Positions 1 to 5,559 of a DNA stretch of 5,559 nt are shown one piece after another; the stretch's first letter is position 1; the number at the start of each line of letters is the position of its first letter. Made by a program: the position numbers and the translations under genes. The stretch is from Bacteroidales bacterium (lineage in GTDB: Bacteria > Bacteroidota > Bacteroidia > Bacteroidales > VadinHA17). Location: positions 268 through 5,826 of the forward strand of contig DNOQ01000586.1 in the NCBI GenBank assembly GCA_003501665.1. Direction: 5' to 3'. The notes under the pieces were generated by a model that saw only the letters and a program-made list of their open reading frames with translations, did not search any database and was not told the origin of the DNA.

Positions 1-639
1 GTCGAAAAGGAACTCTCCGCTTACAAGACGGAAATTCTTTCACTTAACTTCGACGTGAGAAAAAGATACGAAGTTGAAGATATCATTTCAGGACTTCCCG
101 ATAAATGGAGAAATATCGATATCCTTGTCAATAATGCAGGCCTGGCTGTAGGACTTTCACATGTTGACGATGCAAATGTAGACGACTGGGAAAGAATGGT
201 GGATACCAACATAAAAGGGCTTCTCTACGTAACACGGGCTGTATCTCCACTGATGATCGCCAGAGGTTCCGGACATATTTTCAATATATCCTCAATAGCA
301 GGAACGGATATCTACGAAAACGGTAATGTCTACTGTGCAACCAAAAGTGCTGTTAATTCGCTTTCGAAAGCAATGAGGATCGACCTTCTCAAACATAATA
401 TCAAAGTAACCAATATAGCCCCCGGACTGGCCGAAACCGAATTCGCCCTTGTAAGATTCAAGGGCGACAAGGAAAGGGCACAGTCGTTTTATAAAGGTGT
501 CGATGCATTGACTGCCGGTGATATCGCAGATGTAATTTACTATTGTGCAACTTTACCGCCACATGTTTGCATTAACGATCTTTCGATAACTCCGACGCAA
601 CAGGCGGCGGTCGGTGTTGTGAACAGGAGACAGGAGTGA
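1..639 (+). CDS. SDR family NAD(P)-dependent oxidoreductase, YdfG-like (5' partial)
   Basis: This is a cytosolic short-chain dehydrogenase/reductase whose nearest known relatives (YdfG / serine 3-dehydrogenase) oxidise 3-hydroxy acids and beta-hydroxy amino acids such as L-allo-threonine or serine with NADP. The frame is open from base 1, so the gene begins upstream and the glycine-rich TGxxxGIG nucleotide-binding loop lies outside the window. Numbering the 212 visible codons, NNAG is at 44-47, the structural/catalytic Asn at 70 (DTNIKG), the catalytic Ser at 98 (NISSIAG), and the YCATK active site gives Tyr111 and Lys115. PGLAETEF at 141-148 and the INDLSITPTQQA tail are typical of the YdfG group. 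A GTG codon at 55 falls inside the conserved domain and is not the true start. The last residues (about VGVVNRRQE) look unlike the usual family tail and run into a GGAGTGA repeat that provides the TGA stop. The SDR assignment is firm; the substrate is inferred. Confidence 0.93.
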   Translation, partial: VEKELSAYKTEILSLNFDVRKRYEVEDIISGLPDKWRNIDILVNNAGLAVGLSHVDDANVDDWERMVDTNIKGLLYVTRAVSPLMIARGSGHIFNISSIAGTDIYENGNVYCATKSAVNSLSKAMRIDLLKHNIKVTNIAPGLAETEFALVRFKGDKERAQSFYKGVDALTAGDIADVIYYCATLPPHVCINDLSITPTQQAAVGVVNRRQE

Positions 640-653
640 GGAGTGAGGAGTGA
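633..653. repeat. GGAGTGA heptamer tandem repeat, three perfect copies
   Basis: Three consecutive perfect GGAGTGA units occupy 633-639, 640-646 and 647-653, followed by a degenerate GTGGTGA at 654-660. The first unit lies inside the SDR reading frame and its TGA is the SDR stop codon. The array begins a purine-rich stretch that continues into the 16-bp repeat downstream. No function can be read from it. Confidence 0.9.
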
Positions 654-663
654 GTGGTGAGTT

Positions 664-754
664 GACGAAGTGATTGAGAGACGAAGAGACTGAGTGACGA
701 AGAGACTGAGTGACGAAGAGACTGAGTGACGAAGAGACTGAGAGATGAAGAGAC
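664..754. repeat. 16-bp tandem repeat, about 5.7 copies
   Basis: The unit GACGAAGAGACTGAGT repeats head to tail with an exact 16-bp period at 664-679 (degenerate), 680-695, 696-711, 712-727, 728-743 (one change at the last base) and a partial copy 744-754. The three copies from 680 to 727 are identical, which suggests recent expansion or homogenisation. The plus strand is strongly purine-biased. Because 16 is not a multiple of three and the minus strand of the unit has no stop codon, all three minus frames stay open and give Ser/Leu-rich spurious reading frames; I do not call these genes. There are no unique spacers between units, so this is not a CRISPR array. Confidence 0.95.
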
Positions 755-785
755 ATTAAAGTTCCGAACATTGTAGCTCTGAGCT

Positions 786-869
786 CTGCCTTGCCAGCCG
801 AAGCACAGGCGAAGGCTGTATTTCTGCCATGCCAGCCGAAGCATAGGCGAAGGCCGGAGCCCTGCGTTG
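786..869. repeat. 38-bp GC-rich direct repeat, about 2.2 copies
   Basis: Two copies with a 38-bp period start at 786 and 824. Their first 33 bases (786-818 and 824-856) agree at 30 positions and share the core GCCAGCCGAAGC followed by AGGCGAAGG. A third truncated copy starts on the same period at 862 (CTGCGTTG). The first copy can form a five-base stem, CAGCC at 795-799 with GGCTG at 814-818; the change to GGCCG in the second copy weakens it. The block resembles dispersed intergenic repeats that I remember from environmental Bacteroidota, but this was not checked. It lies between the SDR and Ldh_2 genes and is not coding. Confidence 0.85.
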
Positions 870-872
870 ATG

Positions 873-902
873 TTTTTTTTAATAATTACAATCTGAATTA
901 TT
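873..902 (+). promoter_or_regulatory. AT-rich leader of the Ldh_2 gene
   Basis: Twenty-seven of these 30 bases are A or T, starting with a run of eight T at 873-880, in sharp contrast to the GC-rich 38-bp repeat just upstream. There is no Shine-Dalgarno-like GGAGG before the ATG at 903, which is usual in Bacteroidota, where AT-rich leaders favour initiation. I could not find a convincing Bacteroidota -33/-7 (TTTG / TAnnTTTG) promoter. The T run might alternatively be the tail of a weak terminator for the SDR, but the preceding stem is poor. Confidence 0.3.
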
Positions 903-1973
903 ATGTATAGTTACAATTACCTGTTTGAATTTACGAAGAATGTTTTTCTGAAGATGGGATGCAGTGAAGAGCATTCGGAAATCATTGCAGATGTTTTTCT
1001 TGCTGCGGAACTGAGGGGACATGCTTCACATGGAATGATCAGGATAAAAGATTATTACGAGTTATGGAAAGCCGGAAGGATAAATGTAAATCCAGATATT
1101 AAAATTGTCCACGAATCACCCAGTACGGCGGTGGTGGATGGTGACAATGGTGTTGGGATGGTACCGGCAAGGAGATCAATGGAAATTGCTATTGAAAAAG
1201 CCGGAACTGCCGGGACAGGTTGGGTGGCAACACGAAATTCAAACCATTTCGGCATAGCAGGATACTACTCAATGATGGCGTTGAAACATGATATGATAGG
1301 CATCTGTCTGACCAATGCCAATCCTCTGGTTGCCCCGACATTCTCAATAAGCCGGATGATGGGAACAAATCCCATCGCAGTGGCAATCCCGGCGCTGAAA
1401 CAACCACCTTTTGTTGCTGATTTTGCTACCACACCCATCGCCAGAGGGAAACTTGCCGTGGCCGAAAAGAAAGGAGAAAAAGTGGCATTTGGATTTGTAC
1501 AGGATAAAACTGGCAAACCTTCTGATGATCCGTCAATCCTGAGATCGGGCGGTTCAATGCTGACTCTCGGCGGCGACAGACTGCACGGAAGCCATAAAGG
1601 ATATTGCCTCTCAGCTGTTGTAGATATATTTTCCGCTGTCTTCAGCGGAGCCAATTTTGGGCCTTTCGTACCACCAAGTGTGGCTTATCTGCCTGTACTG
1701 GAGAAAAAAGTCGGTGAAGGTACCGGCCACTTTTTCGGTGCAATGAGAATAGATGCATTCCAGCCTGCCGGTGAGTTCAAATCAAAAATGGACGAATGGA
1801 TCGGAACATTCCGTTCCTCCAAACCTGCAGAAGGAGAAGAACGTGTACTGATACCGGGAGATCCGGAAAGAGAAGCTGAAGAAAGAATAATGATGGAAGG
1901 TATCAAACTTGTACCGGCAATAAGGGACGACCTGGTGGCTATCGCCGGGGAATTGAATGTGGATTTCGAATAA
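903..1973 (+). CDS. Ldh_2 family (malate/L-lactate dehydrogenase-like) oxidoreductase
   Basis: This 356-residue protein fits the Ldh_2 family (Pfam PF02615), cytosolic NAD(P)H-dependent 2-hydroxyacid/2-ketoacid or cyclic imino acid oxidoreductases unrelated to classical Rossmann-fold LDH. Members include malate, ureidoglycolate and 2,3-diketo-L-gulonate enzymes and the piperideine-2-carboxylate reductases. Visible hallmarks are RGHASHG at 38-44, the SNHFG block at 113-117 with the likely catalytic His115, GTNPIAVAIP at 154-163, the DFATT...RGK cofactor region at 173-183, and HKGYCLSAVVD from 231; a GHFFGAMRIDAF segment follows. The length is normal for the family and no key segment is missing. 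The ATG at 903 is the first start after an in-frame TGA at 894-896. The gene is codirectional with the SDR but separated by 263 bp of repeats, so shared transcription is uncertain. It converges on the aldolase-like gene. The family is certain; the substrate cannot be deduced. Confidence 0.95.
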   Translation: MYSYNYLFEFTKNVFLKMGCSEEHSEIIADVFLAAELRGHASHGMIRIKDYYELWKAGRINVNPDIKIVHESPSTAVVDGDNGVGMVPARRSMEIAIEKAGTAGTGWVATRNSNHFGIAGYYSMMALKHDMIGICLTNANPLVAPTFSISRMMGTNPIAVAIPALKQPPFVADFATTPIARGKLAVAEKKGEKVAFGFVQDKTGKPSDDPSILRSGGSMLTLGGDRLHGSHKGYCLSAVVDIFSAVFSGANFGPFVPPSVAYLPVLEKKVGEGTGHFFGAMRIDAFQPAGEFKSKMDEWIGTFRSSKPAEGEERVLIPGDPEREAEERIMMEGIKLVPAIRDDLVAIAGELNVDFE

Positions 1974-1974
1974 T

Positions 1975-2012
1975 ATGTTGCAGGGTCATGCCATGGCATG
2001 ACCCTACAACAT
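1975..2012. repeat. Near-perfect palindrome between convergent genes, possible bidirectional terminator
   Basis: The sequence is symmetric about 1993/1994. Bases 1982-2005 form a perfect 24-bp palindrome with arms AGGGTCATGCCA and TGGCATGACCCT, and the symmetry extends to 1975-2012 (ATGTTG and CAACAT) with a single mismatch pair, 1981 C against 2006 A. It begins two bases after the Ldh_2 stop codon and includes the last codons and the TAG stop (2004-2006) of the opposing gene. The position suits a bidirectional terminator, but neither side has a strong T-tract. It also resembles the TGTAGGGGC-type palindromes dispersed in many environmental genomes, from memory and not checked. Confidence 0.85.
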
Positions 2013-3092
2013 CATATTAATTTTCCTGCCGTCAACCGTTAAATAACCCTTCATCAGATTGGCTGTTGTGCAGGAATGAACCGGTAATATTTTAATGATA
2101 TCGCCCGGACTGTAATCATTAATGGCTTCATCAGGGAGATATACAATACCATGTTCCTGTGATAATTTCTTAAGATATGATCCCTCTATTATTTCCCCCC
2201 AGCCGTTGCCTGAATTCCTGACCACTTTACCATAAATGGTTATACCATTCGTATCAACGATACTGTCTTTCGCAAAATGAACACTTCCTCCGTAAATGAC
2301 TATTTCATTCCTCTCCTTATGGGTGGCAACAACCGGACACGCCATCGCCACAGCAATCTGATCAGGAGTACACGACCCGATAATGCTTTGCGTAACATCA
2401 TAAAAAACATAATTGCCGGGCCTTATTTCATCGACCATACTGAAATCATCCATTATGCTGCAGGTTGGAGTGTCGCCAACTGAAATGATGAGGTCAGGAT
2501 ATTCCGGGAGGAATTTGTTCTTCAGGCTTATCATTCTGGTTATGCTTTCATTATGAACTGAAGCTGACTCATTCATACTCCTTGCCCTGTAACTGTGGCC
2601 CGAATGTGTCAGGAAACCGCGGAATGATGTCAGCGAAGAATTTTCCAGTGATCTCAGGATTTCATTAAAAGTCTTATGATCATCCCAGCTTACTCCGGTC
2701 CTGTGCAAACCGGCATCTACCTTTATATATACATCCACTGCTGATTCCAGGTGTTCCTGAAGAAATCTTACAACATCTGCCGATTCAACCAGCAATGACA
2801 GTTTTATTTCCTTTGCCAGTTGATTGATTGTATCGATTTCCAGAATATTAACAGGAAAAGCAACGAGGATATCATTCCATCCGTCTTCTGCAAAATATTG
2901 GGCCATCCGGAATGAAGAAACTGTGATCTTTTGAGTACCCTCTTCCCTGAACCATCTGCCTGTTTCATGGGACTGATGAGTTTTAAAATGAGGACGGAGA
3001 GTTACATTGTTTCTCTTTACCTTTTCCGCCATATTCCTGATGTTCCGGCGGCAGATCTGTTCATTAAGAAGAAGTGCAGGTACGGTAATCAT
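2004..3092 (-). CDS. D-threonine aldolase / D-serine dehydratase-like PLP enzyme
   Basis: This 362-residue cytosolic enzyme has the fold-type III (alanine racemase-like) PLP barrel followed by the metal-binding C-terminal domain of the D-serine dehydratase-like family (Pfam PF14031). Relatives cleave D-threonine or D-3-hydroxyamino acids to glycine and an aldehyde, or deaminate D-serine. Numbering from the ATG at 3092, PHFKTHQ at 34-40 carries the PLP lysine Lys37; VDAGLHRTG lies at 125-133; SVGDTPT at 204-210 is the phosphate-binding region; and PVHSC near the end gives His339 and Cys341, the expected metal ligands. A GTG at 3122 would add ten residues, but the ATG start gives the family-typical MITVPALLL terminus. 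The gene lies 123 bp downstream of the GH92 gene on the same strand, with a hairpin repeat between them, and converges with the Ldh_2 gene. Aldolase against dehydratase activity cannot be settled from the sequence. Confidence 0.93.
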   Translation of the reverse strand: MITVPALLLNEQICRRNIRNMAEKVKRNNVTLRPHFKTHQSHETGRWFREEGTQKITVSSFRMAQYFAEDGWNDILVAFPVNILEIDTINQLAKEIKLSLLVESADVVRFLQEHLESAVDVYIKVDAGLHRTGVSWDDHKTFNEILRSLENSSLTSFRGFLTHSGHSYRARSMNESASVHNESITRMISLKNKFLPEYPDLIISVGDTPTCSIMDDFSMVDEIRPGNYVFYDVTQSIIGSCTPDQIAVAMACPVVATHKERNEIVIYGGSVHFAKDSIVDTNGITIYGKVVRNSGNGWGEIIEGSYLKKLSQEHGIVYLPDEAINDYSPGDIIKILPVHSCTTANLMKGYLTVDGRKINMML

Positions 3093-3140
3093 GGATAACT
3101 TTGTGTTTAAATTTAAAATCACACATAGGTCTTTGTGATT

Positions 3141-3208
3141 CTTAGTGCCTTAGTGTCTTAGTGGCATTTTTTAGCCACGAAGGCACTAAGACACTAAAGA
3201 GCACTAAG
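3141..3208. repeat. CTTAGTG-type repeat forming a long imperfect hairpin
   Basis: The left arm has three tandem octamers of the form CTTAGTGN (3141-3164); the right arm carries the complementary CACTAAG motifs. TTAGTGTCTTAGTG at 3150-3163 pairs perfectly with 3184-3197 (14 bp), and CTTAGTGC at 3141-3148 pairs perfectly with GCACTAAG at 3201-3208 (8 bp), separated by a 1-base against 3-base bulge. Inside, GTGGC at 3161-3165 and GCCAC at 3174-3178 offer an alternative inner stem around a T-rich loop. It lies between the GH92 stop codon and the aldolase-like start, so it could attenuate, terminate or stabilise a shared transcript, although no T-tract follows on the minus strand. It resembles the CACGAAGGCACTAAG repeats common in Bacteroidota intergenic DNA (from memory). 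Confidence 0.9.
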
Positions 3209-3215
3209 TTGTGAA

Positions 3216-5489
3216 TTATTTTGATCCCCGGTTTTTAGCCGGGTCTTTTCCCATTTTGAAAACAAGTTCTCCGCCATTAACGATTTCATCGTGTGTGATT
3301 GATGATCTTTCAAATGGTTTGCCGTTAAGGGTGGACGACTGAATATAAATATTCTGTTCGTTCAGATCATCAGCCCTGATCACAAACTTTTTACCCTTAT
3401 AAAATGATCTGTCGAGGTTAATTATAACCTTGTCGAATATCGGGGCAGTGATCTGGTAAACCGGTTCGCCGGGACACATCTGATAAAGTCCCATGGCGCT
3501 CATGGCATACCATGCCGACATACAGCCGTAATCATCATCCATTTCTTCGAGGTATCCGTCGGGGGTTGATTTATACACCCGTCCAAATATGGGTTCCGGG
3601 AAAAATCCGTGAGTCCCGTATTTCTGCACGATAGGCTCAGTAAGGATTTTCCTGACCCATTTTTGTGTAAGCCACGGAGCCCCGGCCATATTGAAAAGAA
3701 ACGGAGCCTGAAGATCGATCTGGTTGCCGGCTGTATAAAGATCATTATCAAAGAAATATTCAAGCTCTTTAATAAAGTGTTCTCTGCCTCCGAAAACTTC
3801 GATCAGTGAAGGAACATCATGTATTACATTCCATCTCCAGTGCCATTTACTGCCCTCATAAGTGTATTTCTCCCGGTTCATTGCCGGATCTTCCGGGAAA
3901 TCGAGCCATGTACCATCAGCAGCTCTCGCCCTGAAATATTTAATTGAAGGATCCCATGTATTTCTCCAGTATTCAGAACGTTTCATAAGGTATTCATAAT
4001 CCTCGTGCTTACCCAGATCTTTTGCGACCTGCGCCAGACACCAGTTATCCCAGCAATACTCACCCGTCTGATCGGGTCTGGCAGGAATATATCTGACTGA
4101 ATCATATTTTGCGGGCATCTGAAGCAGGACTTCTCTCATCATATATGGGTAAACCTCATTCATGTCAATTTTCATCAGACCCTTGATATAAGCATCAGCC
4201 ACCACCATAAGCATGTGTTCATGTCTGCAGGATGCAAATATCTGGTAACCATCCTTCCCGGCAGCCTTAAAATCGGCTCCGTGAGGAGGATGATCGGATC
4301 CGGGAAGCCGTCCCCAGTTGTCTGCCTGTTCATAAAGGTCACGCAATGATGTAACTATATCACTGTAAACTGACGGGATAAAAAGGCTGTATAGAGGATA
4401 TTTGGTCCTGAATGAATCCCAGAACGCGAAACCATCATAATGGATATATCCTTCGGCTTTATGGTTCTGCTGATCGAGACCCGGATATACACCATCCACA
4501 TCTGACTGAATTACCGGAAGGAAACAGGTGTGATAGAGAGCGGTATAGAATATCTTCTTATCAACGTAATTATTTCCTTCCACTTTGATTGATGAGAGTA
4601 TTTTATTCCACGAGGCAAAAGCATCCTTTCTGACTTTCTCAAAATTCCATCCCGGGCATTCGGCATCAAGATTTCTCCCGGCCGATTCAATTGAAGATAA
4701 TGAAACACCAGCCTTGACAATCAGTGGTTTACCTTTAATATCTCCGAACTCACATATTATTCCGCCATTATCGTGTTTATCAAGAGAAGATCCGTCAGCT
4801 ATACGGGCTCCGTCCCAGATCCTGATCCCGGTAAGAGGTGAATCAAACTTTATCACAAAATATTTGTTTCCAACTGAACCTTCGAGAGTGTGGTCATCAA
4901 CTTTTTTGCAGGAGATTCCTGTTGCCCCTCCCCTGTTACCCTCATAAAGAAATAATCTGCTCTCTACGGCTTTATCAAAAGCATATCTGTGAATACCTGT
5001 TCTGGTTGTTGCCGAAAACTCAGCAAATATTTTGTCATCCGGCAGATATACAGAATAGTAGCCGGCTACTGCCTTTTCAGTTTTCTTATCAACAGGGATA
5101 ATGGGATTGATAAAAAAGCTGTCTGCAGGTATCTCTGTAAAGGGTAAAATGGAAACCAGTCCTGCCCTGTCGTGTATGGTTGTTCCACCCGAGCTTCCTC
5201 TGTGGAAATGGCTGAATCCCCTTATATGGCTATCGGACCAGTCATAACCTCCATGGGCAAAATCGCCGTCGGCTGTAAGGCTGCCGGGCCATGTATCGGG
5301 ACACAGTTCAACCAGTCCGAAAGGAACAAGAGCAGCAGGAAGCCATTGTCCGTGATCACCCTGAGTACAGATGAACGGATCGACATAATCAGCAGGACGT
5401 TCCCGGTTGCAGGAAATGGATAATAATACCAACATAATCATTAGAACAATCCGGATATATCTGTGGCTGTGGGTAAAGGAGGAATTCAT
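3216..5489 (-). CDS. GH92 family glycosidase (alpha-mannosidase family), predicted lipoprotein
   Basis: This 757-residue protein matches glycoside hydrolase family 92, calcium-dependent inverting exo-alpha-mannosidases that trim N-glycans or mannans, usually at the Bacteroidota cell surface or in the periplasm. A lipoprotein signal is followed by the N-terminal beta-sandwich domain, opening with YVDPF at 35-39 and VPFGLVELCPDT at 55-66, then GFSHFH at 91-96. The (alpha/alpha)6 catalytic domain has WDNW at 480-483, YEGSKWHW from 544 with Glu545 aligning with the general acid, and DDDYG at 651-655 plus MSAWY at 657-661, where the catalytic base aspartates are expected. The usual NEPxHH-type loop reads GNQIDLQ at 588-594, and HLSGTG reads HRGSSGG, so this is a divergent subgroup whose substrate may differ. 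A TTG at 5498 is in frame but lies inside a repeat; the ATG at 5489 is preferred. No SusC/SusD genes are seen in the window. The family is secure; the substrate is unknown. Confidence 0.94.
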   Translation of the reverse strand: MNSSFTHSHRYIRIVLMIMLVLLSISCNRERPADYVDPFICTQGDHGQWLPAALVPFGLVELCPDTWPGSLTADGDFAHGGYDWSDSHIRGFSHFHRGSSGGTTIHDRAGLVSILPFTEIPADSFFINPIIPVDKKTEKAVAGYYSVYLPDDKIFAEFSATTRTGIHRYAFDKAVESRLFLYEGNRGGATGISCKKVDDHTLEGSVGNKYFVIKFDSPLTGIRIWDGARIADGSSLDKHDNGGIICEFGDIKGKPLIVKAGVSLSSIESAGRNLDAECPGWNFEKVRKDAFASWNKILSSIKVEGNNYVDKKIFYTALYHTCFLPVIQSDVDGVYPGLDQQNHKAEGYIHYDGFAFWDSFRTKYPLYSLFIPSVYSDIVTSLRDLYEQADNWGRLPGSDHPPHGADFKAAGKDGYQIFASCRHEHMLMVVADAYIKGLMKIDMNEVYPYMMREVLLQMPAKYDSVRYIPARPDQTGEYCWDNWCLAQVAKDLGKHEDYEYLMKRSEYWRNTWDPSIKYFRARAADGTWLDFPEDPAMNREKYTYEGSKWHWRWNVIHDVPSLIEVFGGREHFIKELEYFFDNDLYTAGNQIDLQAPFLFNMAGAPWLTQKWVRKILTEPIVQKYGTHGFFPEPIFGRVYKSTPDGYLEEMDDDYGCMSAWYAMSAMGLYQMCPGEPVYQITAPIFDKVIINLDRSFYKGKKFVIRADDLNEQNIYIQSSTLNGKPFERSSITHDEIVNGGELVFKMGKDPAKNRGSK
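5409..5489 (-). other. Lipoprotein (signal peptidase II) signal peptide of the GH92 protein
   Basis: Residues 1-26 comprise a polar, Arg/His-containing start, a hydrophobic stretch (IVLMIMLVLLSIS) and a lipobox ending LSISC, with the lipidated Cys27 encoded at 5409-5411. Residues after the Cys are NRERP, which is not the acidic surface-export signal known for many Bacteroidota lipoproteins, so a periplasm-facing location is possible. Confidence 0.85.
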
Positions 5490-5559
5490 TAACCGCAAAG
5501 TTCGCCAAGGGATTACGCAGAGTTCGCAAAGAATTGTATTATAAGGTTTTGACTTTGCG
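5490..5559. repeat. CGCAAAG-type dispersed repeat touching the GH92 start codon (runs off window)
   Basis: Two related units start at 5494 and 5516 with a 22-bp period and agree at 14 of their first 16 bases (CGCAAAGTTCGCCAAG against CGCAGAGTTCGCAAAG). The inverted heptamer CTTTGCG occurs at 5553-5559, complementary to CGCAAAG at 5494-5500 and 5525-5531, so a hairpin is possible and the element probably continues beyond the window. On the coding strand of GH92 it reads ...CTTTGCGGTTA directly before ATG. It resembles repeats of this type found widely in Bacteroidota intergenic DNA (from memory). It occupies the place of the GH92 5' leader. Confidence 0.75.

Noticed and set aside
553..844. Two Ser/Leu-rich minus-strand reading frames over the tandem repeat
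   Set aside because: They exist because the 16-bp unit lacks minus-strand stops in every frame; both overlap the real SDR 3' end and show only repeat-derived low-complexity sequence.
664..869. CRISPR-like array
   Set aside because: Repeats are directly adjacent or of a simple period with no unique spacers of constant length, and no cas gene is present.
850..880. Intrinsic terminator ending in the T8 run
   Set aside because: The only stem immediately before the T run is about three GC pairs (GGC/GCC) and is separated from it by more than ten bases.
2277..2483. Plus-strand frame inside the aldolase-like gene, and similar frames inside the GH92 and Ldh_2 genes
   Set aside because: They lie antisense to clearly recognisable genes and contain no recognisable domain.
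3093..3122. GTG start at 3122 for the aldolase-like gene
   Set aside because: It would add ten residues not expected in the family; the ATG at 3092 gives the typical MITVPALLL beginning.
3120..3127. TATGTGTG on the minus strand as a Bacteroidota -7 promoter (TAnnTTTG) for the aldolase-like gene
   Set aside because: One mismatch in the core and no TTTG-like -33 element at the expected distance, so it is too weak to call.
3227..3243. Small inverted repeat CCCGG...CCGGG at the GH92 3' end
   Set aside because: Five-base stem inside coding sequence with no adequate T-tract; probably chance.

Overview
The window looks like a chromosomal fragment from an uncultured or environmental member of the Bacteroidota, most likely Bacteroidales-like. 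The evidence is a lipoprotein-type GH92 glycosidase, AT-rich gene leaders without clear Shine-Dalgarno sequences, codon content of moderate GC, and intergenic DNA full of short repeats. The taxonomic call is an inference from gene content; there is no marker gene here.

Layout: (1) 1-639, plus strand, the C-terminal three-quarters or more of a classical short-chain dehydrogenase/reductase (SDR) of the YdfG / serine 3-dehydrogenase type, cut by the window edge. (2) 640-902, a gap built mostly of tandem repeats: GGAGTGA heptamers, a 16-bp unit in nearly six copies, and a 38-bp GC-rich unit in about two copies. (3) 903-1973, plus strand, a complete Ldh_2-family (malate/L-lactate dehydrogenase-like) NAD(P)-dependent oxidoreductase. 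(4) 1975-2012, a near-perfect palindrome between convergent genes. (5) 2004-3092, minus strand, a complete PLP-dependent D-threonine aldolase / D-serine dehydratase-like enzyme. (6) 3093-3215, a gap holding a long imperfect hairpin made of CTTAGTG-type repeats. (7) 3216-5489, minus strand, a complete GH92 (alpha-mannosidase family) lipoprotein. (8) 5490-5559, a CGCAAAG-type repeat touching the GH92 start codon.

How the genes may work together: the SDR, the Ldh_2 enzyme and the D-threonine aldolase-like protein all belong to families that act on small hydroxy- or keto-acids or on beta-hydroxy amino acids, so a small 3-hydroxy/D-amino acid metabolic neighbourhood is possible but unproven. The GH92 enzyme would work at the cell envelope on mannose-containing glycans and need not be linked to the others. 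I see no defence system, CRISPR array, transposase, RNA gene or clearly new multi-gene system. The most unusual aspect is that every intergenic gap carries a different repeat family, and that repeats supply or touch the ends of three of the four genes.
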